Source: Serratia liquefaciens
GTDB taxonomy: Bacteria; Pseudomonadota; Gammaproteobacteria; Enterobacterales; Enterobacteriaceae
Assembly (NCBI GenBank): GCA_012719855.1
Contig: JAAXZN010000051.1
Coordinates: forward strand, 1-44,282
Reading direction: 5' to 3'
Length of the DNA: 44,282 bases
The first letter of the stretch is position 1, and every line of letters starts with the position of its first letter. The notes beneath the pieces were generated by a model. It had not been told where the DNA came from. It saw nothing but the letters and a program-made list of their open reading frames with translations, and did not search any database. Made by a program: the position numbers and the translations under genes. Shown in pieces: positions 32,029-40,841 of the stretch.

Positions 32029-33348
32029 TTACTTGGTCGAGGACTCGAAGCGACGCAGCAATACATCACCGCGCTGTACGGCAGCATCCAATGCCTGCTG
32101 TGGCGTTTTCTTACCGGTCCACACGCCCTCCAGCTCTTCATCCACGACGGTGCGGATTTGCGGCATATTGCCCAAACGCAGCCCCTTGGTGAACGGCAAT
32201 GGCGGCTTGTTCAGCATTTGACGCGTCGCCACGTCCGCCCCTGGGTTCTTGTCATAGAACCCCTGTTGTTTGGTCAGGTCGTACGCTGCCGTGGTGATCG
32301 GCAGATAGCCGGTCTTCTGGTGCCACTCGGCGGCGATTTCCGGCTGTGCCAGATACTGCAGGAACTCGGCTACGCCTTTATAGGTGGCGGCATCTTTGCC
32401 GTTCATCACCCACAGGCTGGCGCCACCGATAATGGCGTTCTGCGGCGCATTTTTGGCATCGGCGTCATACGGCATCATGCCCACGCCATAGTTGAATTTG
32501 GCGTAATGCTTGATGTCCGCCAGCGAGCCGGATGAAGCGGTAGTAATGGCACAGTCACCGCTGTAGAACTTCTCGGTGGATTCGTCTTTACGGCCGAAAT
32601 AGGTGAAGTCACCTTTTTTGTTCATCTCTTCCAGCAGTTGGATATGCTTGACCTGCAACGGTTTGTTGAACTCCAGCTTGGCGCTCGCGCCACCAAAACC
32701 ATTGTTCTCCGTGGCGAATGGCACACCGTGCCAGGCACTGAAGTTCTCCAGTTGGATCCAACCCTGCCAGCCACTGGCATAGCCGCATTTCATGCCGGCT
32801 TCACGCAGTTTGGCGGTGTCCGCCGCCAGCTCCTGCCAGGTTTTTGGCGGCTGGTCCGGGTTCAAGCCGGCTTTCTTGAAGGCATCTTTGTTGTAATACA
32901 GCACCGGGGTGGAGCTGTTGAACGGCTGCGACAGCAGGTGTCCGCTTTTGTTGTCGGTGTAGTAACCGGACACCGTAGGCACGAATACCGATTCGTCGAA
33001 ACTGATGCCCGCGTCTTTAAACACTTCATACACCGGCTTGATCGCCTTGCTGGCCATCATGGTGGCGGTACCCACTTCATACACCTGCAGGATCGCCGGC
33101 GCTTTACCGGAGCGGTAAGCCGCGATGCCCGCTGCCAGGCTCTGTTCGTAGTTGCCTTTATAAACCGGAACAATTTTGACGTCGGTGTGCGACTGGTTAA
33201 AGCGGTCCGCCAGGGAGTCCACTTCTTTACCCAGTTCGCCCTCCATCGAATGCCAGAACGGGATCTCAGTCGCCGCCAGTGCCTGAGTGCTGACCGCCAG
33301 GGTCAACGCGACGCACAGCGTGGTTTTGCGAATAGCGTAGGTGAGCAT
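32029..33348 (-). CDS. ugpB: sn-glycerol-3-phosphate-binding periplasmic protein UgpB
   Basis: UgpB captures glycerol-3-phosphate and glycerophosphodiesters in the periplasm for the Ugp importer. It has 439 residues (E. coli 438). A signal peptide ([20 protein letters not shown], cleavage near [11 protein letters not shown]) precedes the mature protein, where [33 protein letters not shown] and [19 protein letters not shown] match E. coli almost exactly. I chose 33348 because AGGAG lies 7 bases upstream and the signal peptide starts there; the open frame runs on into the ERIC leader without homology. Tandem Pho boxes lie about 210 bp upstream. Confidence 0.97.
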   Translation of the reverse strand: MLTYAIRKTTLCVALTLAVSTQALAATEIPFWHSMEGELGKEVDSLADRFNQSHTDVKIVPVYKGNYEQSLAAGIAAYRSGKAPAILQVYEVGTATMMASKAIKPVYEVFKDAGISFDESVFVPTVSGYYTDNKSGHLLSQPFNSSTPVLYYNKDAFKKAGLNPDQPPKTWQELAADTAKLREAGMKCGYASGWQGWIQLENFSAWHGVPFATENNGFGGASAKLEFNKPLQVKHIQLLEEMNKKGDFTYFGRKDESTEKFYSGDCAITTASSGSLADIKHYAKFNYGVGMMPYDADAKNAPQNAIIGGASLWVMNGKDAATYKGVAEFLQYLAQPEIAAEWHQKTGYLPITTAAYDLTKQQGFYDKNPGADVATRQMLNKPPLPFTKGLRLGNMPQIRTVVDEELEGVWTGKKTPQQALDAAVQRGDVLLRRFESSTK

Positions 33349-33418
33349 GCCTAACTCCTGAAAAAAGCTGGTGTAATAAGCGCGTGAGCGAAAAGAATCA
33401 ATTCTTGTTCGGAAGTGT

Positions 33419-33543
33419 TCCCCTATAGCTTTCATGTCGCGGCTAGACGGCAACCTGATGGATCCCTCGGAGCTTAGATAACTAAGTGACAGGGAAACAT
33501 CAGGGCAGGCAACAACGCTGCGGCTTGAAAGATGACGGGGATA
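33419..33543. repeat. ERIC (IRU) repeat in the ugpB leader
   Basis: This roughly 125-bp element ends in imperfect inverted ends (CCCCTATAGCTTTCATG at the left, CTTGAAAGATGACGGGG at the right). Its centre GGAGCTTAGATAACTAAGTG matches the ERIC core that common ERIC primers target. The central CTTAG/CTAAG stem (33473-33486) differs from that of the second ERIC by compensating changes. It occupies nearly all the space between the predicted ugpB promoter and the start codon. It is more degenerate than the second copy and lies in the same orientation. Confidence 0.8.
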
Positions 33544-33546
33544 ACA
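33541..33546 (-). promoter_or_regulatory. Possible -10 element of the ugpB promoter
   Basis: On the minus strand TGTTAT (4 of 6 matches to TATAAT) lies 12 bp downstream of the Pho boxes, the usual distance in PhoB-activated promoters that lack a -35 box. Transcription would begin near 33534, at the edge of the ERIC. Confidence 0.45.
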
Positions 33547-33558
33547 TGCCATGCTCGG

Positions 33559-33598
33559 ATGACAGAAATATAACTGTCAGGTGACAGCCAGATGACGG
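33559..33598 (-). promoter_or_regulatory. Tandem Pho boxes upstream of ugpB
   Basis: On the minus strand the sequence reads as four 11-bp units. CCGTCATCTGGCTGTCAC (33598-33581) and CAGTTATATTTCTGTCAT (33576-33559) each follow the PhoB pattern of two CTGTCAT-like 7-mers with a 4-base spacer. The 7-mers match the consensus at 5 to 7 positions. Placement before ugpB, a known Pho regulon gene in E. coli, supports phosphate-starvation activation by PhoB. Confidence 0.85.
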
Positions 33599-33662
33599 AA
33601 GGGTGAAGTGCAGATTGCGGTTTGATGTCGGCGACGGAGAACCTTCCCCGCCGCCGTGAGGA

Positions 33663-34850
33663 TTACAGTGAGCGACGCAGTCGAGCGACCGCCTCCTGCA
33701 TTTGCTGTTCAGTGGCAGTGGCGAAAGACAGGCGGAAGGTCGAACGATCCGGGTTGTCGGAGAAGAAGTACTCTCCTGGCACAAACACCACGCCCTGCTG
33801 CAGGGTGGTTTTCAGCCATTCGGTGGCGTTGAACGGCTGACGGAAACGCGCCCACAGGAACATGCCGCCTTTTGGCATATCGAAGCTGATATGGTCACCC
33901 AGCTCTTTTTCCACCAGTCCGGCGAGGATCTCGCCTTTTTGTTTGTAAGCCGCGCGGATCTTTTCGATCTGCGCCGGCAGGCGACCCAGCCCCAGGTAAC
34001 ACTCTACGATGCTTTGCGACAATGCGCTGGCATGCAGATCCGCCGCCTGCTTGATGATCGCCACTTTATGCAGCAAAAACGGCGGCAGGATAGCCCAGCC
34101 CAAACGTAAGCCCGGAGCCAGGATCTTGGAGAAGGTCGAGGTATAGATAATGTTATCGGTATGGCCCAGCACCTGCTGTGAAACCTGGTGCAGCGTCGCG
34201 TTACGCTCGTCGGTAAAACGCAGTTCACCGTACGGGTCATCTTCGATGATCAGGAAATTGTGCTCGGCCGCCAGCTTGACCAACATTTCGCGACGCGAGG
34301 CGCTCAGGGTAATGCCGCTTGGGTTGCCGAAGTTCGGCACCACATACACACCCTTGATGCGCTGCGTTTTCAACAGCTCGGCCAGTTCTTCGACCACCAT
34401 GCCATCACTGTCGGACGATACCGACATGATGTTGGCTTCCGCCAGTTCCAGCGTCTGCAATGCCGCCAGGTAGGTCGGACGCTCCACCACAAACACGTCG
34501 CCCGGATTCACGATGGCGCGCATCACCAGATCCAGCGCCTGCTGGGAACCGGCCGTGACCATCACTTCATCGGCGGTGGCGGTGACGCCGCGTTCGGCAC
34601 ACAGCTCGCAGATGCGTTCACGCAGCACCGGGCTGCCTTCGGTCAGACCGTACTGAAAAGCGCTTTTCGGCTGTTCGGTGATCGCCTGATGAGTGGCGAT
34701 GCTCAGCCCTTCGAAATCAAACAGGGCATCAGAGGGGATGCCGCCCGCCAGCGAAATGACGTTTTCCATCTTACTGTGCTTGAGCAATTCACGGATTGCC
34801 GAGCTTTTTACTTTTACGATGCGCTGCGCGAGTAACCCTTCAGTGTTCAT
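33663..34850 (-). CDS. PLP-dependent aminotransferase, fold type I (LysN/2-aminoadipate-like)
   Basis: This 395-residue cytoplasmic enzyme belongs to the class I/II aminotransferases. The PLP lysine is Lys242 in TSTFSKILAPGLRLGW. Other cofactor contacts are GSQQALDL (101-108), NFGNPSG (173-179) and EDDPYGEL (203-210). It resembles the catalytic domain of MocR-type regulators and the LysN/aromatic-aminoadipate transaminases but has no N-terminal GntR domain. The substrate is not readable. Its position between ugpB and livF, where E. coli has no gene, hints at a role with branched-chain or related amino acids; this is only a guess from context. ERIC repeats in the same orientation lie on both sides. 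Confidence 0.85.
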   Translation of the reverse strand: MNTEGLLAQRIVKVKSSAIRELLKHSKMENVISLAGGIPSDALFDFEGLSIATHQAITEQPKSAFQYGLTEGSPVLRERICELCAERGVTATADEVMVTAGSQQALDLVMRAIVNPGDVFVVERPTYLAALQTLELAEANIMSVSSDSDGMVVEELAELLKTQRIKGVYVVPNFGNPSGITLSASRREMLVKLAAEHNFLIIEDDPYGELRFTDERNATLHQVSQQVLGHTDNIIYTSTFSKILAPGLRLGWAILPPFLLHKVAIIKQAADLHASALSQSIVECYLGLGRLPAQIEKIRAAYKQKGEILAGLVEKELGDHISFDMPKGGMFLWARFRQPFNATEWLKTTLQQGVVFVPGEYFFSDNPDRSTFRLSFATATEQQMQEAVARLRRSL

Positions 34851-34920
34851 TTCTTATTCTTCTCGTAATCGTTAAAAATGTAGGTGCAGCCTGAGTTACC
34901 TCTATCGGTAAACTCCCACT

Positions 34921-35125
34921 AATACCCTATGGATTTCAAGTTACAGCTAGGCGACCAGCTCGCTTATCCTCCAGGAGCTTACTTTAGTAAGTGACTGGGG
35001 TGACAAATCTGTCGGGAACAGATTTGAACGCTACTTGCAGCGGCCCCTTTAGGGGCGTGGCCCACGGATGGGCCACGTAACTGAGTGCAGTTAACAACGC
35101 TGTAGCTTGAAAGACGACGGGTATT
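34921..35125. repeat. ERIC (IRU) repeat with a hairpin-rich insertion, abutting livF
   Basis: Its ends are AATACCC (34921) and GGGTATT (35125), extended as long imperfect inverted repeats (GATTTCAAG-TTACAG and CTGTAGCTTGAAAG). The core CCAGGAGCTTAC-TTTA-GTAAGTGACTGGGG is the classic ERIC centre. The length is 205 bp rather than about 127, because roughly 80 bp (about 35004-35083) are inserted on the right of the core. The insert contains three perfect hairpins: 35004-35026 (9 bp), 35043-35056 (5 bp) and 35057-35076 (8 bp with a CGGA loop). The last base touches the livF stop codon. Confidence 0.87.
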
Positions 35126-35827
35126 TCAACCGCCCAGATACGCCGACCTCACTGCTTCGTTTGCTAACAATTCGGCTCCCGTATCTTCCAACACCACGCG
35201 CCCGTTTTCCAGTACATAACCGCGATCGGCCAGTTTCAGCGCCTGATTGGCGTTTTGTTCGACCAGGAAGATGGTCATGCCCTCTTCACGCAGCTGCTGA
35301 ATGATGTCAAAAATCTGCTGAATGATGATCGGCGCCAGCCCCAGTGAAGGCTCATCGAGCAGCAACAGCTTCGGCTGGCTCATCAGTGCACGACCTATCG
35401 CCAACATCTGTTGCTCACCGCCGGACATGGTGCCCGAGCGCTGTGTACGGCGTTCCAGCAGGCGCGGAAACAGGCCAAACACCCTTTCGATGCGCTGTTG
35501 ATATTGGTGACGGTCGGCAAAGAAACCGCCCATCGCGAGGTTCTCTTCCACCGTCATGCGCGAGAATACCCGCCGGCCTTCCGGCACGATCGCCACCGCC
35601 TCGCGCATGATGCGCGAAGTCTGCCACTGGGTAATGTCCTGATCGAGAAAGGTTATGCTGCCTTCGCTGGCGCGGGGTTCACCGCACAGCGTGCCAAGCA
35701 GCGTGGTTTTACCGGCGCCGTTAGCGCCGATCAGAGTGACAATCTCGCCCTGCTTTATGTTCAGGCTAACCTGATGCAGCGCCTGGATTTTGCCGTAATG
35801 GGCGGATACCTGATTAAATGACAACAT
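35126..35827 (-). CDS. livF: Branched-chain amino acid ABC transporter ATPase LivF
   Basis: LivF is one of two ATPases of the LIV-I/LS branched-chain amino acid importer. It has 233 residues (E. coli 237, which has a few more at the N-terminus). The Walker A is GANGAGKTT, the signature TMSGGEQQMLAIGRAL, Walker B LLLLDEPSLGLAP and the H-loop LVEQNANQAL. The C-terminus SAYLGG equals that of E. coli, so the ERIC immediately after the stop has not truncated it. It follows livG by 3 bp and is the last gene of livKHMGF. Confidence 0.97.
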   Translation of the reverse strand: MLSFNQVSAHYGKIQALHQVSLNIKQGEIVTLIGANGAGKTTLLGTLCGEPRASEGSITFLDQDITQWQTSRIMREAVAIVPEGRRVFSRMTVEENLAMGGFFADRHQYQQRIERVFGLFPRLLERRTQRSGTMSGGEQQMLAIGRALMSQPKLLLLDEPSLGLAPIIIQQIFDIIQQLREEGMTIFLVEQNANQALKLADRGYVLENGRVVLEDTGAELLANEAVRSAYLGG

Positions 35828-35830
35828 AAA

Positions 35831-36598
35831 TTATTCGCCCAGATAGGCCCGGATCACGTCCGGGTTGTTACGGATTTCTGCCGGGGTGCCCTGCGCCAAC
35901 GGCGTGCCCTGGTTCACCACGTAGATACGATCGGAGATGCCCATCACCAGCTTCATGTCGTGCTCAATCAACAGCACCGACACCTTATGCTGATTGCGCA
36001 GCTCGACGATCAGGTGATCCAACTCGTCGGTTTCCTTCGGGTTCAGGCCCGCCGCCGGCTCGTCCAGCATCAGTAATTCCGGCCGGGTGACCATGCAACG
36101 CGCAATCTCCAACCGCCGCTGTTGACCGTAAGCCAGATTACCCGCCGAACGGTTCGCCATCTCCAACAGGCCAACGCGTTGCAACCAAACCGAGGCACGC
36201 TCCAGCGCATCGGCTTCGGCACGGCGGAAGGCCGGCGTTTTCAGCAGTCCGGCGAACACGCCGCTTTTCAGATGCTGGTGCTGTGCGACCAACAGGTTTT
36301 CGATCACCGTCATCTCGCGAAACAGCCGTACGTGCTGGAAAGTCCGCACCACGCCCATCCGGGCGATGGCCTGGCCGGGCAACCCTTCCAGATGGCGCTC
36401 GCGCAGTTTGATGGTCCCGCTGGTCGGACGGTAAAAGCCGGTCAGGCAGTTAAACACCGTGGTTTTTCCGGCACCGTTCGGGCCGATCAACGAAACAATC
36501 TCGCCCTCGTTCAGCGTCAGCGCCACGTTATTGACCGCCAGCAGGCCGCCGAAGCGCATCGACAGCCCTTCGACCTTCAGCAAAGGTTGCATGCTCAT
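35831..36598 (-). CDS. livG: Branched-chain amino acid ABC transporter ATPase LivG
   Basis: LivG is the second ATPase of the LIV-I/LS importer. From the ATG at 36598 ([11 protein letters not shown]) it has 255 residues, equal to E. coli LivG; this start overlaps the livM stop as ATGA. The open frame reaches further upstream inside livM without homology. The Walker A is GPNGAGKTT, the signature [16 protein letters not shown] and Walker [16 protein letters not shown], with the H-loop [11 protein letters not shown]. The extra helix insertion typical of LivG ([19 protein letters not shown]) is present. Confidence 0.97.
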   Translation of the reverse strand: MSMQPLLKVEGLSMRFGGLLAVNNVALTLNEGEIVSLIGPNGAGKTTVFNCLTGFYRPTSGTIKLRERHLEGLPGQAIARMGVVRTFQHVRLFREMTVIENLLVAQHQHLKSGVFAGLLKTPAFRRAEADALERASVWLQRVGLLEMANRSAGNLAYGQQRRLEIARCMVTRPELLMLDEPAAGLNPKETDELDHLIVELRNQHKVSVLLIEHDMKLVMGISDRIYVVNQGTPLAQGTPAEIRNNPDVIRAYLGE

Positions 36599-37874
36599 GC
36601 TTGCTCCCCCTTGCCTGCCTGGATATCCGCCGCCTTCAGTTTTAGCTGTGGCCGCTTCATCGGCAGCAGCCCCTGCGGCCGCCAAATCATCATCAATACC
36701 ATTAAGGCACCCAGCAACAGCATGCTGTATTCGTTCAGATCACGCATCAGTTCGCGCGACACCACCAGCAGGATCGCCGCCAGGATCACCGCGAACTGCG
36801 ATCCCATGCCGCCCAAGACCACGATCGCCAACACGAAGGCCGACTCGACAAAGGTGAAGGATTCCGGGCTGACGAAGCCCTGGCGCGCAGCGAACAGCGT
36901 ACCGGCAAAACCGGCGAAGGCAGCGCTGATGGTAAAAGCGGTCAGTTTGATTCTGGTCGGATTAAGCCCCAGCGAACGGCAGGCGATTTCATCTTCGCGT
37001 AAGGCTTCCCAGGCACGGCCCAGCGGCATGCGCAACAGGCGATTGATCACAAACAGCGTCAGCACCACCAGCAGCAACGCCACCAGGTACAAAAAGACAA
37101 TGCGATCGCTCGGATCATATTTCAGGCCAAAGAAGTTATGGAAGGTATCCCAGCCGCCGTCACGCGCGCTGCGGTTGAACTCCAGGCCGAAAAAGGTCGG
37201 TTTCGGGATCTGGCTGATGCCGTTCGGCCCGCCGGTGATCTCGGTATTGTTCAACAACAGGATGCGCACGATCTCACCGAACCCCAGCGTGACAATCGCC
37301 AGATAATCGCCGCGCAGGCGCAGCACCGGGAACCCGAGCAGAAAGCCAAAGAGGGCGGTGACCATACCCGCCAGCGGCAGGCTCTCCCAGAAACCCAGGC
37401 CGTAATAATGGTTCAGCAGTGCGTAAGTGTAAGCGCCAATCGCATAGAAACCGCCGTAGCCCAACACCAGCAAACCGGACAGGCCCACCACCACGTTCAG
37501 GCCCAGGCCCAACATTACGTAGATCAACGTCAGCGTGGCGATATCCACCGAGCCGCGTGAGACCAGAAACGGCCAGGCAACCGCGGCGATAATGAGCGCT
37601 GCAGCCAACAGCTTCTGCCGGGCGGTGGTGCCATCGAAGCTCGGTAATACCCAGGCCGGGCCGGAGATTTTTTTCAGCCCGTGCTGCATCAGCGGGCGCA
37701 GCAGTTGGAAGAAAAACACGATGACGCAGCCGATGCCGATCCACATCCAGCGCACTTCCGCCGCGCCGTGCACCACCAGTTTGGTGCCGTCCAGGCTCAG
37801 CTGCATGCCCATCAGGAATGAAGCCATCACAAACAACACCAAGGTGGCGATCAGCGCGTTGAGCAAATTGAGTT

Positions 37875-37878
<4 letters not shown>
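36595..37878 (-). CDS. livM: Branched-chain amino acid permease LivM
   Basis: LivM is an inner-membrane permease of the branched-chain amino acid importer. It has 427 residues (E. coli 425). An N-terminal extension of about 100 residues with several hydrophobic segments precedes the core permease domain. The core has [25 protein letters not shown] and the ATPase-contact [18 protein letters not shown], quoted in part. It overlaps livH and livG by 4 bases on each side, consistent with a tightly coupled operon. Confidence 0.96.
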
Positions 37879-38801
<923 letters not shown>

Positions 38802-38869
38802 ACTCTAACCCTTGGCTGCGCTTTTATAGCAAACCTGAACGCGGTGAGAAATTCAGGTAAAGGGGTGCG

Positions 38870-38908
38870 GGCCGGCAAGCCGGCCTGCGGGCGCAGCTAG
38901 CTGCGCCC
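38870..38908 (-). promoter_or_regulatory. Two tandem hairpins in the livK-livH gap
   Basis: GGCCGGC and GCCGGCC (38870-38885) form a 7-bp stem. Three bases away, GGGCGCAGCTAGCTGCGCCC (38889-38908) is a perfect 20-bp palindrome. They lie 18 bp after the livK stop and have no convincing T-tract on the minus strand. They are likely to protect livK mRNA from 3' decay or attenuate reading into livHMGF, giving more binding protein than permease. Confidence 0.7.
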
Positions 38909-38926
38909 TACCCTAATTATTATGGC

Positions 38927-40042
38927 TTATTTAATCGGCGTTGAAGTGCCATCGGCATGCCATTCGAACACGCCGAACTCGAAGCCTTTAAGATCGCCTT
39001 TGTCATCCCAGCTCAACGGCCCCATCACGGTGTCCACCGGCTTGCCGGTTTTCAGATCCTTGACGATGTCGGCCGGCTCCTGACTGCCGCTGCGCTCCAT
39101 CCCGGCGGTCAGAGATTGCAACGCTGCGTAAGTGGTCCAGACGAACGGCCCGGTTGGATCCAACTTTTTGGCTTTAAGTGCATCCACCACCGGTTTGTTG
39201 GCAGGCACCTGATCGTAACGTTTAGGCAGGGTCACCAGCATGCCTTCAGAGGCCGCACCGGCGATGTTGGACAGCGAGGAGTTGCCCACGCCTTCCGGCC
39301 CCATAAAGCGGGTGGTCAAACCGGCCTGTTTAGCCTGGCGCAGGATCTGGCCCATTTCCGGGTAGTAACCGCCAAAGTAAACGAAATCGACGTTTTCTTT
39401 CTTCAGGCGCGCCACCAGGGTGGAGAAATCTTTATCGCCGGCGGTGATACCTTCAAACATCACCACGTCGGTGCCCTGCTTTTTCAGGCTGTCGCGCACC
39501 GAGCGCGCCAGGCCTTCGCCGTACTGCTGCTTGTCGTGTACCACGGCAATGCGCTTGGGTTTGATCTCGCTGAGGATGTATTTCGCCGCCGTCGGTCCCT
39601 GATCGGAATCCAGGCCGGTGGTACGCATGATCATTTTGTAACCGCGAGTGGTCAGATCGGCGTTAGTGGCCGCCGGGGTGATCATGATTACGCCTTCATC
39701 TTCATAAATGTCGGAAGCCGGCTGCGTCGAGGATGAGCACAGGTGGCCAATCACATAGCGGATACCGTCATTGATCACCTTGTTGGCGACGGCTACCGCC
39801 TGTTTTGGATCGCAGGCGTCGTCATATTCCACGCCGACCAGCTTGTCGCCCTTGATACCGCCCTTGGCGTTGATATCGGCAATCGCCTGACGGGCGCCGG
39901 TGAATTCCATATCGCCATACTGCGCCACCGGGCCGGACATCGCCCCGACGATCGCCACCTTGATGTCTTTCGCCATTGCCGAATGCCCGATAGCCATCGC
40001 GATACAACCCGCCAACAGCGCCTTACCTTTTGTTAATTTCAT
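38927..40042 (-). CDS. livK: Branched-chain amino acid-binding periplasmic protein LivK (LivJ/LivK family)
   Basis: This periplasmic receptor delivers leucine and related amino acids to LivHMGF. It has 371 residues from 40042 (E. coli LivK 369, LivJ 367). The signal peptide is [20 protein letters not shown] with cleavage after SAMA. The mature part shows [36 protein letters not shown] and [19 protein letters not shown], typical of the family with its single disulfide. [13 protein letters not shown] and WHADGTS are closer to LivK, while the start of the signal peptide is LivJ-like. Only this one binding protein lies here, where E. coli has livJ and livK on either side of panM. Confidence 0.94.
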   Translation of the reverse strand: MKLTKGKALLAGCIAMAIGHSAMAKDIKVAIVGAMSGPVAQYGDMEFTGARQAIADINAKGGIKGDKLVGVEYDDACDPKQAVAVANKVINDGIRYVIGHLCSSSTQPASDIYEDEGVIMITPAATNADLTTRGYKMIMRTTGLDSDQGPTAAKYILSEIKPKRIAVVHDKQQYGEGLARSVRDSLKKQGTDVVMFEGITAGDKDFSTLVARLKKENVDFVYFGGYYPEMGQILRQAKQAGLTTRFMGPEGVGNSSLSNIAGAASEGMLVTLPKRYDQVPANKPVVDALKAKKLDPTGPFVWTTYAALQSLTAGMERSGSQEPADIVKDLKTGKPVDTVMGPLSWDDKGDLKGFEFGVFEWHADGTSTPIK

Positions 40043-40448
40043 CCGCAAATCCCCCTCTGTCGTTGTGAACGTACCTGTTGTGTTTGCCGGCACCTGACCC
40101 TTATTTACTGCTTTTATTCATAAGTAATAATGATTTAGGTGTTTTTGTGGCAATATTTTCTAATAAGACTTTATTTTTCATGCCATTAAACAGGAATTTT
40201 CTGCTGCAAATCAACTTACACAATCAGAAACAAGCGGTGTAAACAGCATAAAATCCGGATTAAATCTGCGCTGTTTTGCATCAGGCACAGCGCGTTATGC
40301 TGGTTCTCGATCGCTTTACTACATCTTTACTCGGAAAATGCGTCCTGCAAAAAACATTTTGCGCAGTAATCGTACAGAAAAACTTACACAACGCTCTGTG
40401 CAAGATCTATTACACTGTCGACATCGATTAGCCGTTCGGAAATCCTGC
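40043..40448. other. 406-bp divergent intergenic region livK/panM
   Basis: No gene was found. The half near livK is AT-rich (about 40100-40200, with TTTATTTTT and TAATAATG runs), which suits Lrp, the usual liv regulator, but I see no decisive site. GCGCTGT (40268-40274) and ACAGCGC (40287-40293) form a 7-bp inverted repeat. Toward panM, TTACAC (40384-40389) and TATTAC (40408-40413) with an 18-base spacer are a weak candidate promoter. Confidence 0.5.
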
Positions 40449-40841
40449 ATGAAACTGACTATTGAGCGATTAACCACGCTGTCCCAGCAAGACCTTATCG
40501 ACCTTGGCAAAATCTGGCCGCATCAGCAGCCGGAACAGTGGGAAAGCTGGCTGGGCGGCGATAAAGCGTTGTTTACCGCCCGCTTCAATGAACGACTGCT
40601 GGGCGCGGTGAAAATCGAGCTGGACGGTGACCGTGCCCAACTGCAGGATTTGCTGGTGCGTGAAGTGACACGCCGTCGTGGTGTCGGGCTGTATCTGGTG
40701 CAGGACGCGCAGCGCCAGCTGCCGCAGATAACGCATTGGCAGCTTTCGACGGCCGGTCTGACGCCGCGTGAGCGCGGTGAGGTGGATAACTTTATGCGCG
40801 CCTGTGGTTTCACCCAGCAAGGCGAACTCTGGCTGCGATGA
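40449..40841 (+). CDS. panM: PanD maturation factor PanM (GNAT-like)
   Basis: PanM (formerly YhhK) promotes self-cleavage of pro-PanD and so controls beta-alanine supply for pantothenate. It has 130 residues from 40449 (MKLTIERLTTLSQQDLIDL), against 127 in E. coli (MKLTIIRLEKFSDQDRIDL). The GNAT acyl-CoA-binding segment VREVTRRRGVGLYLVQ is intact, as is FNERLLGAVKIEL. The open frame begins 37 codons earlier with no homology. In E. coli it also lies beside the liv genes. The stop overlaps the next gene by 4 bases (ATGA). Confidence 0.93.
   Translation: MKLTIERLTTLSQQDLIDLGKIWPHQQPEQWESWLGGDKALFTARFNERLLGAVKIELDGDRAQLQDLLVREVTRRRGVGLYLVQDAQRQLPQITHWQLSTAGLTPRERGEVDNFMRACGFTQQGELWLR

Noticed and set aside
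33601-33662. Terminator after the aminotransferase gene
   Set aside because: A GC-rich fold (CGGCG with CGCCG) can be drawn on the minus strand, but there is no T-tract and the stem is irregular.
36122-37306. Open frame of 394 codons on the plus strand across livG and livM
   Set aside because: It runs antisense through two well-identified genes and their overlap, and the product looks like low-complexity shadow sequence without a credible start or partner.
40268-40301. Promoter with TTGCAT and TATGCT between livK and panM
   Set aside because: The spacing of 14 bp is too short for a sigma-70 promoter and TTGCAT falls inside an inverted repeat.
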